From Trifolium pratense (Eukaryota > Streptophyta > Magnoliopsida > Fabales > Fabaceae), in contig NC_060063.1 in assembly GCF_020283565.1 (NCBI RefSeq), forward strand, positions 23,304,777-23,368,776: 64,000 nt of DNA, given 5' to 3'. Under the pieces are notes generated by a model that was given only the letters and a program-made list of their open reading frames with translations, had not been told where the DNA came from and ran no database searches. The translations under genes and the position numbers were made by a program. Positions 45,362 through 56,700 of this stretch are shown here, in pieces; the stretch's first letter is position 1, and each line of letters opens with the position of its first letter.

Positions 45362-46137
45362 TGTTTACGTGAAAATTTGGTAAACAACCGCTAGTTTAAG
45401 TATTTAAACTCGCGAGACCAACTAGTAAATCTCAGGACAATTTTGTGTTGTGTTTATTTAGAAAAAGGTTTGAATGTTCGTTTTAACAAGGAAACAAACA
45501 CTTAGAAATTGAAACGTTTTCAATTAACACCAGAAAAAACTAGTTCGAATCGCCTCGAAGTAGCAGTTTCTCAAGCAAGTATTCAAATTAAACTAAAGAG
45601 AATTGCTGGAAAGTAAATTGCATTGAATGTAAAACAATTACAAATAAATGGTTCACAAAACATACATTTCTTCTCAGATATTCCTTTCGTTCGAACGCTG
45701 AGTACTTAGAATTTCAGAGAAAGTTTTATGTAAAATTTCGTGACCTTTGTTCTGAATGAAAAACTGCTATAAATACTACAACGAAGTGGTAACTGCTTCT
45801 TGATCATCTGGACGCTCTTCAATCTGCCACGTCGACCCACGTTCTCCACTTTCATCTTTCATTCCTTCAGCGCGCGCGCCAATGCTTCATGGGCCGTTGT
45901 TGTTTCTTTTTTGGGCCTGGCCCAACTTGCCCTTCGACTCGATTCTGTGCTTTCGACAGACTCCTGACAAAACCAAAACCAAATGTGCCTTCCAAAGCCT
46001 TCGAAGCGCTCCTTTGCTTCGATATAGTTAGACCTCGACACAAAATTTGAAAGTTTTATTTTGACAATATAACCTTCAAATAAATGTTGGACCCACCAAT
46101 TATATTTAATTGATAAATACCAAATTTATATCCAACA
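45362..46137 (-). repeat. LTR of the truncated Tat-like copy (776 bp)
   Basis: Plus strand begins TGTTTACGTGAAAATTTGG and ends TTATATCCAACA; same length as 9083-9858. Confidence 0.85.
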
Positions 46138-46390
46138 AATTGCCCCCCAAAAATGCCATTTTCGACTGTGTCTATCGAAGGAGGAAGTGGCATTTTTGAA
46201 AGTGTTAATGGATATCTTTACTTTCCACTTATCTCTCCTATCGTTTAGGCTGACATTCAAAACTTTGGATTGGCTCCAAAAATTGTTTCTTTCCCACTTA
46301 TCAAGGGATTTAGACACTTGTCAACATAGGAAGTTGAAGAAGTTGTTATTTTCCCTTTTTGGATTCTTTTAATCTTCAAATCACGCGCCT

Positions 46391-46401
46391 CTATAAATAG
46401 C
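46391..46401 (+). promoter_or_regulatory. conserved TATA box of the second PMD copy
   Basis: CTATAAATAGC, 244 bases before the ATG at 46645, matching 8841-8851. Confidence 0.5.
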
Positions 46402-46644
46402 TGGATTCTCTCTCCATTACGCTTTTCCCAATTTTGCTTCTCCAACTGTTCATCTTCTTCTTCATCTTCTGCGATTTCTTCTTGGATTCTTGCTTCCAAA
46501 GGTCTCCTACTCCCACAACTCTGTTCATCACCAAATTATCAACTTTCCCTTTCCTCAAATTTTTCTAAATTGTCCCAAACAACCTGTGATTCCCAATTTC
46601 AACCCTAATCGTCGTTCTTTCACAAAGTCTTTAAACCTTCATCA

Positions 46645-47733
46645 ATGGCGTCAGGTTCAGACATTGGAAAAACGCTTCCTTACGCCGGTAAATGGACCAC
46701 CACCACGCTTTCCTCTTACGACGAAGATGTTGTTCCAGAACCATCGTTGCGACTAGACTTACAAAAGGTTTGGAAAAGCCAGGTAATCTTTCCTTATTCC
46801 ATTGATAATCTCGTGCATGCGTTTGGGGGACCCAAGCCAAGTGATAAGAGCCGTAATTTCAAAACCCTGTCCATTTTTCCCGTTTACAAACCTTGTGCTC
46901 CTAGGGTTTTCAACAGTGAACCCTATAACTTTAGTTATATCAAAGCTCCTAACAGGGTGTTTCGATCAACTCCTTCTTTGAATGACCAATACCTTGGCTG
47001 GTTAGACAGGATACAACGTGATAAGGCTGATATCTGGCAAGCCTGTGGTATTTATGACCTTATTCAACTTTCTAGGACAGGCCTTAAATATCAACAAGAG
47101 ATGATTATTGCTGCTTTACACTTCTTTGAGTCTTCCACCAACACCTTCCATTTCGAATGTGGCATGATGACTCCTACACTGCTAGATATTGCTGCCATTA
47201 CTGGCCTATCACCTCTTGGTGACACTTATGATCCTTTTAAAGCTTCCGACAACATCAAATTTAATTTTCGAAACAAGTCTTACTCCAAATACATTGTTGA
47301 AAATCGAAAAACTGACGATGAAGTGAGTGATGAAGAGCATGTTGCTTTTTTAACCCTCTGGCTGTCTCAGTACGTCTTCTGCACTCAATCTCTCTAGGTG
47401 GCCAAGAAGTTTATCCCTATGGCCATTCAACTACATGAATGTCAGCAATTCAATTTCGCTCGACTCATTCTTGGTTGTCTTTATGAGTCTATGAAGGATG
47501 CTTGTGAGCACCTTAAGAAAACAGGCGATGGATCTACCTTTTTAGGTGCTGGCCCCTTCTGGTTGCTGCAATTGTGGTTAACTGCCACATTCCATACTGA
47601 ACTTGACCTTTTCTTGCCTGAGCCATATTATGAGGAGTCACGAACGCGCTAAATCGAAGGCACAAGGCTGGCAAGGATGGTCCCTAGGGAAAGAGGCCTT
47701 AGTTATGATGTGGCCTTCCAGCAATACTTTATA
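46645..47733 (+). pseudogene. broken plant-mobile-domain gene (second copy)
   Basis: Homologous to the first about 365 codons of the PMD gene at 4857-8590: same start context (MASGS), and shared blocks such as QACGIYDLIQLSRTGLKYQQ and FHFECGMMTPTLLD. TAG at 47395-47397 replaces the Gln codon before VAKKF, and TAA at 47650-47652 follows ESRTR where the first copy has Arg. Homology ends abruptly at about 47730. The rest of the frame is well kept, so purifying selection may have lasted until fairly late; this is an inference. Confidence 0.88.
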
Positions 47734-48221
47734 TTTATTTTTTAAAAATTCTAATAATTTTTTTTACTGCCAAAAATATATAATTTTTTCAAAAAAAATT
47801 TAAAACTTTATTATTATTTTTTTGACAGTAATAAAGTTTTAAAATTATTAAAAACAATAATAATAAAGTTTTAAGAGTTTTTTTTTTTAAAAAAATTATT
47901 ATTATTATTTTTAACGGTAAAAATAATAATAATAAAGTTTTAAGTTTATTTTTTATTAATTGACATGGATTTTTAAAAATAAATATAAATTAAATCTATT
48001 TCTATGTGTGCATGTCACGTTAGCAAAGATGTACAGTCAGATGTTCAAGTTGTCCACTTAAGAGTTAAAATGAGAGAATCTTCACATTGCAAGAGGGTAA
48101 ACAGAAAAGAAAAAAAATTGCATAGAGAATAAATGAAAATTCGCTAATTTTACAAAAGTAAAAATTAAGACATTTATATAATAATATTTGTTTTCAGCGT
48201 ATAGTGTATATGTGTGCAAAC
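47734..48221. other. AT-rich DNA and right arm of the inverted-repeat element
   Basis: taataataaagttttaa-type words repeat several times at 47790-47945. From 48015 the sequence is the right arm of the element at 45222-48180. Confidence 0.55.
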
Positions 48222-48824
48222 TAGGGTTGGGAATAGACCAGGCCAGGCTTTGACAAGCCTGAGCCTGGCCTACGATTTTTCTTCAGGCCTAAGCATGGCC
48301 TACGACCTATCAAATGAAATTTTTGTTGGCCTGGTCTGAGCCTTTTTAAAGTCTGGTCTGACATTGTAGCCTATTTAAAAATCTGTATTACATAAATGTC
48401 TCTATATAGTTTTGTTTTTTTTTTAATCACTCTATATAGTCTTTTTAAATAGGTTAAAGAGGCCTTAAAGCCTATTTCACATTTAAATTTTTATAATTTC
48501 TACAACATTAAGAAAAAGCTAATAAAATGATTAGCACAAGAATTAAAAGCTAATAAAATAACAAATACGATTACGACAAAGTTAAGTATGCCATAATAAA
48601 ATTATTATATAAATAATAATATTACATAAATAATAATTATCAAATATAAACAGGCCGGCATATCAGGCTTTGTAGGCTTTTTTTAAAAGTCTGAGCCTGA
48701 CCTATTTATGTAAATAGGCTTTTTTCAAAGCCTGAACCTAGTATTTTTAATAAACAGGCCAGACCAGATTTAAACAGGCCGGGCCGAAGGCGCCTGTAGG
48801 CCGCCTGGCCTATTCCCAACCCTA
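48222..48824. mobile_element. hAT-type MITE (603 bp, 8-bp target duplication)
   Basis: Ends TAGGGTTGGGAATAG and CTATTCCCAACCCTA. Flanks GTGCAAAC (48214-48221) and GTGCCAAC (48825-48832) form an 8-bp duplication with one mismatch. Subterminal regions are dense in ggcct/aggcc words. No ORF. Confidence 0.82.
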
Positions 48825-48832
48825 GTGCCAAC

Positions 48833-49111
48833 GTACACACACATAACATGGAGGGGGGTTTGAGTTTATGCTTGCCCCCCCCTCAAATTCAGGTTAACAT
48901 ATTTTAAGGTCTAAAATTAACTTTATTTTGAGTTTTTAAAGTGAAATTACGACCTTAAATTTTTTAATTGCTTGATTTTGCTCTATATATTTCAATTTCT
49001 CCATTTAAATCCTCAAAGTTTGTTTCCTTTTATATTTGGTAGTCCCCAATGACTCATAGAGTCATAGGTATAAATTTGCTGATGTGACAAAAAAATTTGT
49101 AATGTCATTGG
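48833..49111. other. intergenic DNA
   Basis: AT-rich with a C-run near 48875; nothing recognised. Confidence 0.4.
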
Positions 49112-49535
49112 CCACGTTGAAATAACTTGAATTGATGATTAAAATAAATAAACAAAAGTTACAAAACTGTATGTAATGCAAAATGAAATAATATACTAAG
49201 ATATTGAATTCAAGTAATTTTGTTGTTCATTTAAACAAAAATAAATAAACCCCTGCTATTCTTTTTTTAAAAAATTGTCATCGATCTTTTTCTCCCATTG
49301 TTTTTTTTGTTAAGTAGTCTAGTGACTAAGATATTGAATTGATGATACGTTGAAATAATTAACTTGAATTGATGATTCAAACAAATAAAAAAATCTGTAT
49401 GTAATGCAAAATGGGATAATATACTAAGATATTGAATTCAAGTAGTTATGTTGCTCATTTAAACAAAAATAAATAAACCCCTTGGTGTTCTTTTTTAAAA
49501 AAATTGTCATCGAATTTTTTTCTCCCATTGTTAGG
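49112..49535. repeat. diverged tandem duplication of about 230 bp
   Basis: Both units hold ctgtatgtaatgcaaaatg, atatactaagatattgaatt, aaacaaaaataaataaaccc and aattgtcatcga in order (first unit to about 49300, second to about 49535). Confidence 0.8.
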
Positions 49536-49794
49536 TTTTTTTTTTATTGTTTTGTCAAGTAGTCTAGTGACTACAATTTCATCTTTTTAAGGTGAATACA
49601 TGGGAGTACCAAAGTTCGAACCTCAATTCCTGCAATAATTTGTAATATCTTTGTCACGGGAACTCTCCCATTGTTATGTTGGAATAGACTAATTTGCAAT
49701 TCTCTCTACAATCCTAATTTTCTTCTTCTTCTTTTTTTGTTATTTTACCGGTCATTGAAGCACAAACAAATTGTGCAAACTCATTAAAAATTAT

Positions 49795-50043
49795 TGAAGT
49801 ATTAATTCAAGTTTAGAAGTTAGTTAGTTAGTTACTTGTGTTGTAAGTAACTACCTTGTGAGTTAGTTAGATGACTCATGGTTATAGTAACCATAGTTAG
49901 TTAGATTGAATGTGTATATAAGCACATTAGTCATTATAATTTCAACACATCCTTGATCAATAATAATTCTCTCTTTTACTCTCTCAATTTCCCTCATTCT
50001 TTTCATAGTTAATTTCCCTAATTCTCTCATTCAAGTTCTAACA
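49795..50043 (+). repeat. 5' LTR of the second copia element
   Basis: The right end ttctaaca is fixed by the primer-binding site that follows. The left end TGAAGTATT is my best guess. tgtatataagcac near 49911-49923 is a likely TATA box. Confidence 0.6.
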
Positions 50044-50121
50044 ACTGGTATCTAGAGCCTCAAGGTTCTTGGCATCAAAGATTCAACAAGATCACTGTGT
50101 AGCAGAATGTAGATCACTGGC

Positions 50122-51270
50122 TTGAAGATGACAAGCCAATTGAAAACTTTGAGCAACTGTTTTGGAAGAAAACTTCCAATTCTTGATGGTTCCAACTGGG
50201 ACAAATGGAACAAGCAGATGAAAGTCATCTTTGGCTTTCAAGAAGTGCAAGATGTGGTAGAAACTGGTGTGACTCCACTACCAGCAGATGCAAACGAGGC
50301 TCAAAGGACTGCACACAGAAATTCCAAGAAGAAAGACTTCAAGGCTATGTTCTTTATCCATCAATGTGTTGATGTGATAAACTTTCAGATGATTGAGAAT
50401 GCAGGGTCTGCAAAAGAGTGTTGGGATATTCTTGCAAAGTGTCATGAAGGGAATGAAAAATTGAAGAAAGTTCGATTGCAGACTTGGAAGAGAAAGTTTG
50501 AAATACTTCAGATGGAAGATAATGAAACCATCACTGCCTACTTCAACAGGATCACCAATATTTCAAATCAGATAAGAAGATGTGGAGAAACATTGGTTGA
50601 TGATGCTATTGTTGAAAAGGTAATGCGAACCCTAGCTCCAAAATTTGATAACATTACTGTTGCAATCATGGAATCCAAAGATATAAGTACCATGATATTG
50701 GATGAACTGCAATGTTCTTTGGAATCTCATGATCAAAGACTTAGTGAAAGACAGAAAGATAGGGCTGCAGATCAAGCACTGCAAGCACAAGCAGTTAAGA
50801 AAGGCAATGGTAAATGGAAATGGAAAGATAAGGTTCATAAAGAAAGCAATCACCAAGATACTTCAAAGAAGAACATTGATAAAGGAGAATCATCAAATCA
50901 GAATAATGGTTCAAATCAAGAAAAGAAGGGGAAAGTGAATTTGAAAAAGATTCAATGCTACAATTGTCAGAAATATGGTCACTCTACAAAAGATTGCAGA
51001 GGTAAGAAGGTTCCAAGGTATGGAGGAAAGAATAAAACTGAAGCACATATTGCTCAGGAAGATAGTGACTCAGAGATTGATCCAATGTTGCTCATGGCAA
51101 CCACTACAGATTATAAAAATCATCATGAACATTGGTATCTTGACACATGTTGCAGTAATCACATGATAAGCCATAGAGATTGGCTTATCAACTTCAACAG
51201 TTCATCAAAAACTAAGATAAGGTTTGCAGACAATAGAACAATTCCAGTTGAAGGAGTAGGTGATGTGTAA
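50122..51270 (+). CDS. gag: copia gag and start of protease (382 aa, truncated)
   Basis: UBN2-type gag region over about residues 15-220 (LDGSNWDKWNKQMKVIFG, SAKECWDILAKCHEG, YFNRITNISNQIR), a Lys-rich linker, and a CCHC knuckle CYNCQKYGHSTKDC near 280. The protease region shows WYLDTCCSNHM, where the active-site glycine expected after D-T/S is a cysteine. The frame then stops (GVGDV). It is about 75 residues into protease, so no working enzyme would be made. Gag itself is uninterrupted. Confidence 0.85.
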   Translation: MKMTSQLKTLSNCFGRKLPILDGSNWDKWNKQMKVIFGFQEVQDVVETGVTPLPADANEAQRTAHRNSKKKDFKAMFFIHQCVDVINFQMIENAGSAKECWDILAKCHEGNEKLKKVRLQTWKRKFEILQMEDNETITAYFNRITNISNQIRRCGETLVDDAIVEKVMRTLAPKFDNITVAIMESKDISTMILDELQCSLESHDQRLSERQKDRAADQALQAQAVKKGNGKWKWKDKVHKESNHQDTSKKNIDKGESSNQNNGSNQEKKGKVNLKKIQCYNCQKYGHSTKDCRGKKVPRYGGKNKTEAHIAQEDSDSEIDPMLLMATTTDYKNHHEHWYLDTCCSNHMISHRDWLINFNSSSKTKIRFADNRTIPVEGVGDV

Positions 51271-51524
51271 GCAAAGTTAGCATGGGTTATGGCATCACTG
51301 CAAATCAATCCCAATGTCTGGCTACAGTGAAGATCAATGACCAAGCATGGTTATGGCACCTGAGGTATGGTCATCTCAACTTTAAAAGTTTGAGTTATCT
51401 GCAAAACAATGAACTGGTTAATGGATTACCTGCAATTAAGATCCCTAGAGATATATGTCAACATTGCTTATTAGGCAAGCAGGCCAGAATGTCTTTTGTC
51501 AAGGATATTGCAATGAGAGCTAAG
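51271..51524 (+). pseudogene. copia pre-integrase fragment in another frame
   Basis: LWHLRYGHLNFKSLSYL and ICQHCLLGKQARMSF are the HHCC pre-integrase region, but in a frame different from gag. The segment that normally lies between protease and this region is missing, so an internal deletion and frameshift occurred. The chromovirus LTR then starts directly after AMRAK. Confidence 0.85.
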
Positions 51525-53685
51525 TGTAACGACCCATTTTTCGTATTCGTATATTTTATTAAATGTTATTTTATTTACTAATTGGCTTTTATTATTTTAG
51601 TGAGCGGCGAATAATTATTTAGCCGAGCGTAAGTTATTAGACGCGAGAACCTTTGTTTTGGGCTTAATGGGCGTGAGAGGCAATGGGCCTAAGCCATTTG
51701 GGCTTGGTTCATGACAATGGAAAGTAGTATAAGTAGCAAGTCAAACACATGAATAGTATCACAATTCATTTCTTTGAGTTTTGAGTGAGTAAGAGCAAGA
51801 GCAAAGCTAAGCTAGGGTTTTGGCTAGGAGAATCACGAGCAAGAGAGGAGAGGAAAGGCTTGGATCATCATCTTTGCTTAAGGTAAGAGATTAGAATTCA
51901 TGATTCTTGAGTGGCAAGGAGAGGGGAGATTGTCTATGTCTCCATTCCCGAACTCTCCCACTCAATTTCTTTTAGACTTTTGATTAAGCTTTTGTATGTG
52001 AGTGTGATGTTCTTCATCATCACTTTGTATGTGTTAATCACTAGCTTGATTTCATGAAAAATATGCATGTGTGTTTGGATCATGTTGAAAAAGTTTATGA
52101 AAGTTGCTTAAAACCCAAGAAATTGGCATGATTTTGATTGTTTGAGGTATTTGGATGTTTGGAAGGGATGATTAATGTTCCTTGATACCATATATGCTTG
52201 AAATATCTGTTTATAAGAATTTATAACATGTTTGAATGAATTTTTGAGTTGATTCAATGTTAAACCGCCTTATTGAAACTCAAGAACAGATATTTTTCTG
52301 GTATAGTTCGCTAAGCGACCAGGAGTTCGCTGTAGCGAACATGTTCGCTGAAGCTCGCCAATGCTCGCCATGAGCAGGTGACTTCCTGGTGAGGTTCGCC
52401 ATGTCTCGCTGAGGCTTCGCTTAGCGAAGGCCTCTGTGACAGCAATTTTTTGTTGATGTTTGTAAGTGTGATTAGGCACTTGTAACGTGGTTTAAGGGTA
52501 TCCTTACATGATTGTTGATACATGTTGATACTGTTAATGCTTATTGTTAATCGTTATATGATTGTTAAATGTGTATGCAATAAGTTGTAGCTTAAAGTGA
52601 GCAATGTTATGTTTTGGCATTAATTTGTAATGTTAAGTGAATGTGTTAGGATTGTGTTCCCGCATTCATAAAAGAGTAGCTTCGAGCTAGAGAATATCAT
52701 ATGGTTGATATGTGTAAGCATACATGCATTCATGATTGTATGTGAACATTGGAAACTTGGGTTCCAATAACGAAAATGGATTATGTGTCCATAATGAAGC
52801 TGAGGATCGGATTATATGAATCCATGAGTCCGGAGTTGCTATCCAACAGGATATAAAACTGTGTTGGCTTATCCAAGGGAGATAAGATGGTTCGGTAAGT
52901 TCCGACATATCCAGCAAGATATAAAACTGTTCTTGGTCCATCATTGGTGAGACACCTTGGTACCACATGCATTTAGTTATGTCTAGGGATGGCATGACAG
53001 TGAATTAATTGGCATTAGATACCTTAGGGTAAATGCGCATATATTTGATAAATGGTATGTGACATTTATTTGGTTGAATTGTGTTGAACTTTATTAATTG
53101 ATAATTGTTTAGTGCGATGTTTTGGCGTGAGTTAGAATATGTATGATGTAGTTCGAAAGTGTAAGACCTTTCTTATACTCGTATGATATGCGGTTATGTT
53201 TTCTAACTCTCTGCTTTGTGTTATTTGCTGGACCTTTGGGGGTTCAGATATTCAGGCTGAGGACTGTGCCAACGTTTAGACTGCTGTTTTAGCGTGGTGT
53301 TGAAGTACCTTTTGGTGAGGAGACTTAGCATAGATTTCTCCTGTTAGTACTAGCTTTTGGTTAGAGTTTGTAAATAGTAAATGCTCTGGTAATGTAACAT
53401 CGAGTCGGGGATTACGCTTGGATTTCATCGTATATCGGTGTTACCTTTTGATTTGCTAGTTCTTGTATAAGTGACATCCTTAGGGATGAATATGGCTTAT
53501 GTATATATATATGTATATATATGCATGCTTGGTTTGATTGAATCCGCTGTTGCTTTTCATGTTAAATTTCATGACGCTCTGTGTGTATGCTTGTGTTTTA
53601 ATTACCGCGTGGCACTCCGCCTTTACACTTGTTGAAAAGTTTTTAAAATTACGTTTTTAAGGGTAGTATGGGTTAGGGTGTTACA
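51525..53685 (+). repeat. 5' LTR of the chromovirus (2161 bp)
   Basis: TGTAACGACCC to GGGTGTTACA. Contains the GCGAA-type array at 52307-52430 and a TATATATATGTATATATATG stretch near 53502. Confidence 0.93.
52307..52430. repeat. array of short palindromic GCGAA/TTCGC words inside the LTR
   Basis: TTCGCTAAGCGA, TTCGCTGTAGCGAA, GCTCGCCAATGCTCGCC and CTTCGCTTAGCGAAGG lie within 124 bases. Several are self-complementary and could form hairpins. It repeats at 58913-59036 and, expanded, at 60672-60882. Confidence 0.85.
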
Positions 53686-53790
53686 ATAGTGGTATCAGAG
53701 CAGGTCGGTTCGTGTGAACCAATTAGGACTTTTCTTTTCCCCGTATGAGCATGTGTAGGGAACACTGTTAGTACTTTCTAACGTCTAGTT

Positions 53791-56700
53791 GTGATTCGTT
53801 CAGGAATCATGGCTGCTGCGAGAACGAATGCCCAGATTGCGGAGGCTTTGGCCGCACTCACCAACATAGTGGTTAGAGATCATCAACCTGGAAGAGAGGT
53901 AGAGAAGAGGTTGGAAAGGTTCATGAAGCAGAAACCGCCAACATTTACCGGAGGTTACAACCCGGATGAAATAATTTTTGAAGCAATGGATTGTTCCGAG
54001 GAAGGGAAGACAACCCTTGGGACATATGTGTTGCGCGAGGAAGCGAACGTGTGGTGGAAGAACGCCAAGTTGAGGCTAGGACCCGGTGGTATGGCTATAC
54101 CATGGGCAATGTTTAAAAGAGAATTTTTGGTTAAGTATTTTCCTGTTGATGTGAAGAACAAGAAAGTGGTGGAATTTATGGAGTTGAAACAGGGAAATAT
54201 GACGGTAGCTGACTATGCCGTCAAGTTCGAGACTTTGTGTGCGTTTAGTCCGCATTACAACACTTTGGAAGCGGAGAACGACAAGTGCGTGAAGTTTGAA
54301 AGTGGTCTACGTCCAGACATTAAGCATATGATTGGATTTTCACAGATAAGGGATTTTGCGACCCTTGTGAACAAGAGTAGGATCTGTGATGAAGATGGTA
54401 GGGCAAAGGTGAACTACTACAAAGCTGTGAACGACCGAAAAGGGAAAGGGCAAGAGCGCGGAAAACCTTATGACAACTGCGGTAAAGGGAATACAAGTGG
54501 TGGTAAGAAGCCGGTGAATGGGAATTGCTACAACTGTGGAGAACGGGGTCATATGTCTTATGATTGCCCGAAGAAGGGAGATAGGTGTAAGAATTGTGGA
54601 AAGCTGGGCCACAAGACCGAAGCTTGCAGAGTAAAAGTAGTGTGTTTCAATTGTGGTGAAGAAGGCCACAAGAGTCCGACTTGTAAGAAGCCCAAGAAGG
54701 TGATGGGCAAGGTGTTTGCTTTGAGTGGAGAGGATGCTAGCCTTGAGGACAATCTCATTAGAGGTACGTGTTTCATCTATGACACTCCTTTAATTGCGAT
54801 TATAGATACGGGAGCGACGCATTCTTTTATTTCTTTGGATTGTGCGAAGCGTCTTAGTATTCCTTTAACGGATATGACGGGTAGGATGGAAATAGAAACT
54901 CCTGCTAATGGTTCAGTGATTACCCGACAAGTATGTCGTAATTGCCCCGTAACCATTTTTGGTAGGCACTTTGGTATGGATTTAGTGTGTATTCCACTTA
55001 GTGGTATGGATGTAATTTTTGGTATGAATTGGTTAATCTTCAATCGAATTCATATCAACTGTCGTGAGAAGGCCGTTGTTTTTCCGAAGCCGGAGGAGAA
55101 CTTGCATTTGATGAGCGGGAAGGAAGTATCGGAAGCGTTGAAAGAACATGCCGAGATGTTCATGATGTTTGTATCATTGAAACTCGAAGGAGGAGTTAAG
55201 ATAGAAGAGTTACCGATCGTTTGTGAATTCCCAGATGTGTTTCCGGATGATATATCTGACGTGCCTCCAAAGCGAGAGGTAGAGTTTTCTATCGACCTAG
55301 TACCTGGAACTAGCCCGATATCGATGGCGACGTATCGAATGTCAGCGTCAGAGTTGAATGAGTTGAAGAAGCAACTTGAAGAGCTGCTTGAGAAGAGGTT
55401 TGTTCGACCAAGTGTTTCGTCATGGGGAGCGCCGGTATTGCTTGTGAAGAAGAAAGATGGAAGCATGAGATTATGTATAGACTATCGTCAGTTGAACAAA
55501 GTGACGATCAAGAATAAATATCCACTTCCGAGGATAGATGATTTGATGGATCAACTAGTTGGAGCTTGCGTGTTTAGTAAGATCGATTTGAGATCTGGAT
55601 ACCATCAGATTAGAGTGAAGACGGAAGACATACCTAAGACTGCATTCAGGACGAGGTATGGGCACTACGAGTATTCAGTTATGCCGTTTGGTGTGACCAA
55701 TGCACCCGGAGTTTTCATGGAGTATATGAACCGAATTTTCCATTCATTTTTGGATAGATTCGTGGTGGTGTTCATCGACGACATTTTGATTTACTCAAAA
55801 TCCGAGGAAGAGCACGAAGAGCACTTGAGGATTGTTTTGCAAGTCTTGAAGGAGAAGAAGTTGTATGCCAAGTTGTCAAAGTGTGAATTTTGGATGAAAG
55901 AGGTGAGTTTCCTAGGGCATATAATTTCAAGTGGAGGAATCGCGGTAGATCCTGCGAAGATTGACGCTGTGTCACAGTGGGGAACGCCGGAATCTGTTTC
56001 AGAGATTAGAAGTTTCCTTGGTTTAGCCGGTTATTATAGAAGATTCATCGAAGGTTTTTCGAAGTTGGCTTTACCGTTAACCAAGTTGACGAGGAAAGAT
56101 CAAGCGTTTGTTTGGGATGGTATTTGTGAGAAGAGCTTCCAAGAGCTCAAGAGAAGATTGACTACTGCACCCGTGTTGATTTTACCTGATGCCAAAGAGT
56201 CGTTCGTCGTGTATTGCGATGCTTCGAAGTTAGGACTTGGCGGAGTGCTTATGCAAGGGGGTAATGTGGTAGCATATGCTTCAAGGCAACTGAAGGTTCA
56301 CGAGAGGAACTATCCAACGCATGATTTGGAGTTAGCCGCAGTGGTGTTTGCTTTGAAAGTGTGGAGACACTACTTGTATGGATCGAGGTTTGAAGTGTTT
56401 AGTGATCACAAGAGTCTGAAATACTTATTCGACCAGAAGGAGTTGAATATGAGGCAACGAAGATGGCTTGAATTCTTAAAGGACTACGACTTTGGATTAA
56501 GTTATCACCCCGGAAAAGCCAATGTAGTGGCCGATGCATTAAGTAGGAAAACTTTGCATATGTCATCATTGATGGTGAAAGAGTTAGAGTTGATTGAAGA
56601 ATTCCGAGACTTGAGTCTTGTATGTGAGGTTACTTCTTCAAGTGTGAAGCTTGGAATGTTAAAGTTGACGAATCCTTTTCTCGAGGATATTAAAGAACGT

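Larger units (their letters stand above)
45362..47733 (-). mobile_element. truncated copy of the Tat-like element (LTR plus PMD region)
   Basis: Reverse-oriented relative to the copy at 1-9858. It contains the 3' LTR (45362-46137), the purine tract, the spacer with the antisense promoter, and the start of the PMD gene. Homology stops at about 47730 inside the PMD gene (after GLSYDVAFQQYF), so the rest was deleted. Similarity to the first copy is clear but with many substitutions. Confidence 0.88.
45222..48180. mobile_element. inverted-repeat element split by a Tat-like fragment
   Basis: Left arm 45222-45361 (aaatgtct, attaacgaattttaattta, gaagattctctcat, catctgaccgt) matches the reverse complement of 48015-48178. 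The Tat-like LTR begins right after the left arm at 45362. The segment 47734-48010 is AT-rich and belongs to the interior of this element. No target duplication was found. Confidence 0.6.
49795..51524 (+). mobile_element. Ty1-copia element, 5' part, cut by a chromovirus
   Basis: 5' LTR, primer-binding site TGGTATCTAGAGCC (50046-50059), gag, a damaged protease region and the start of integrase. The element is interrupted at 51524/51525; its 3' part should lie to the right of the window. It is a different family from the element at 33706. Confidence 0.85.

Noticed and set aside
52270..52523. two 69-70-aa minus ORFs, repeated at 58876-59129
   Set aside because: They repeat only because they lie in the two LTRs; translation of the GCGAA array, no domain.
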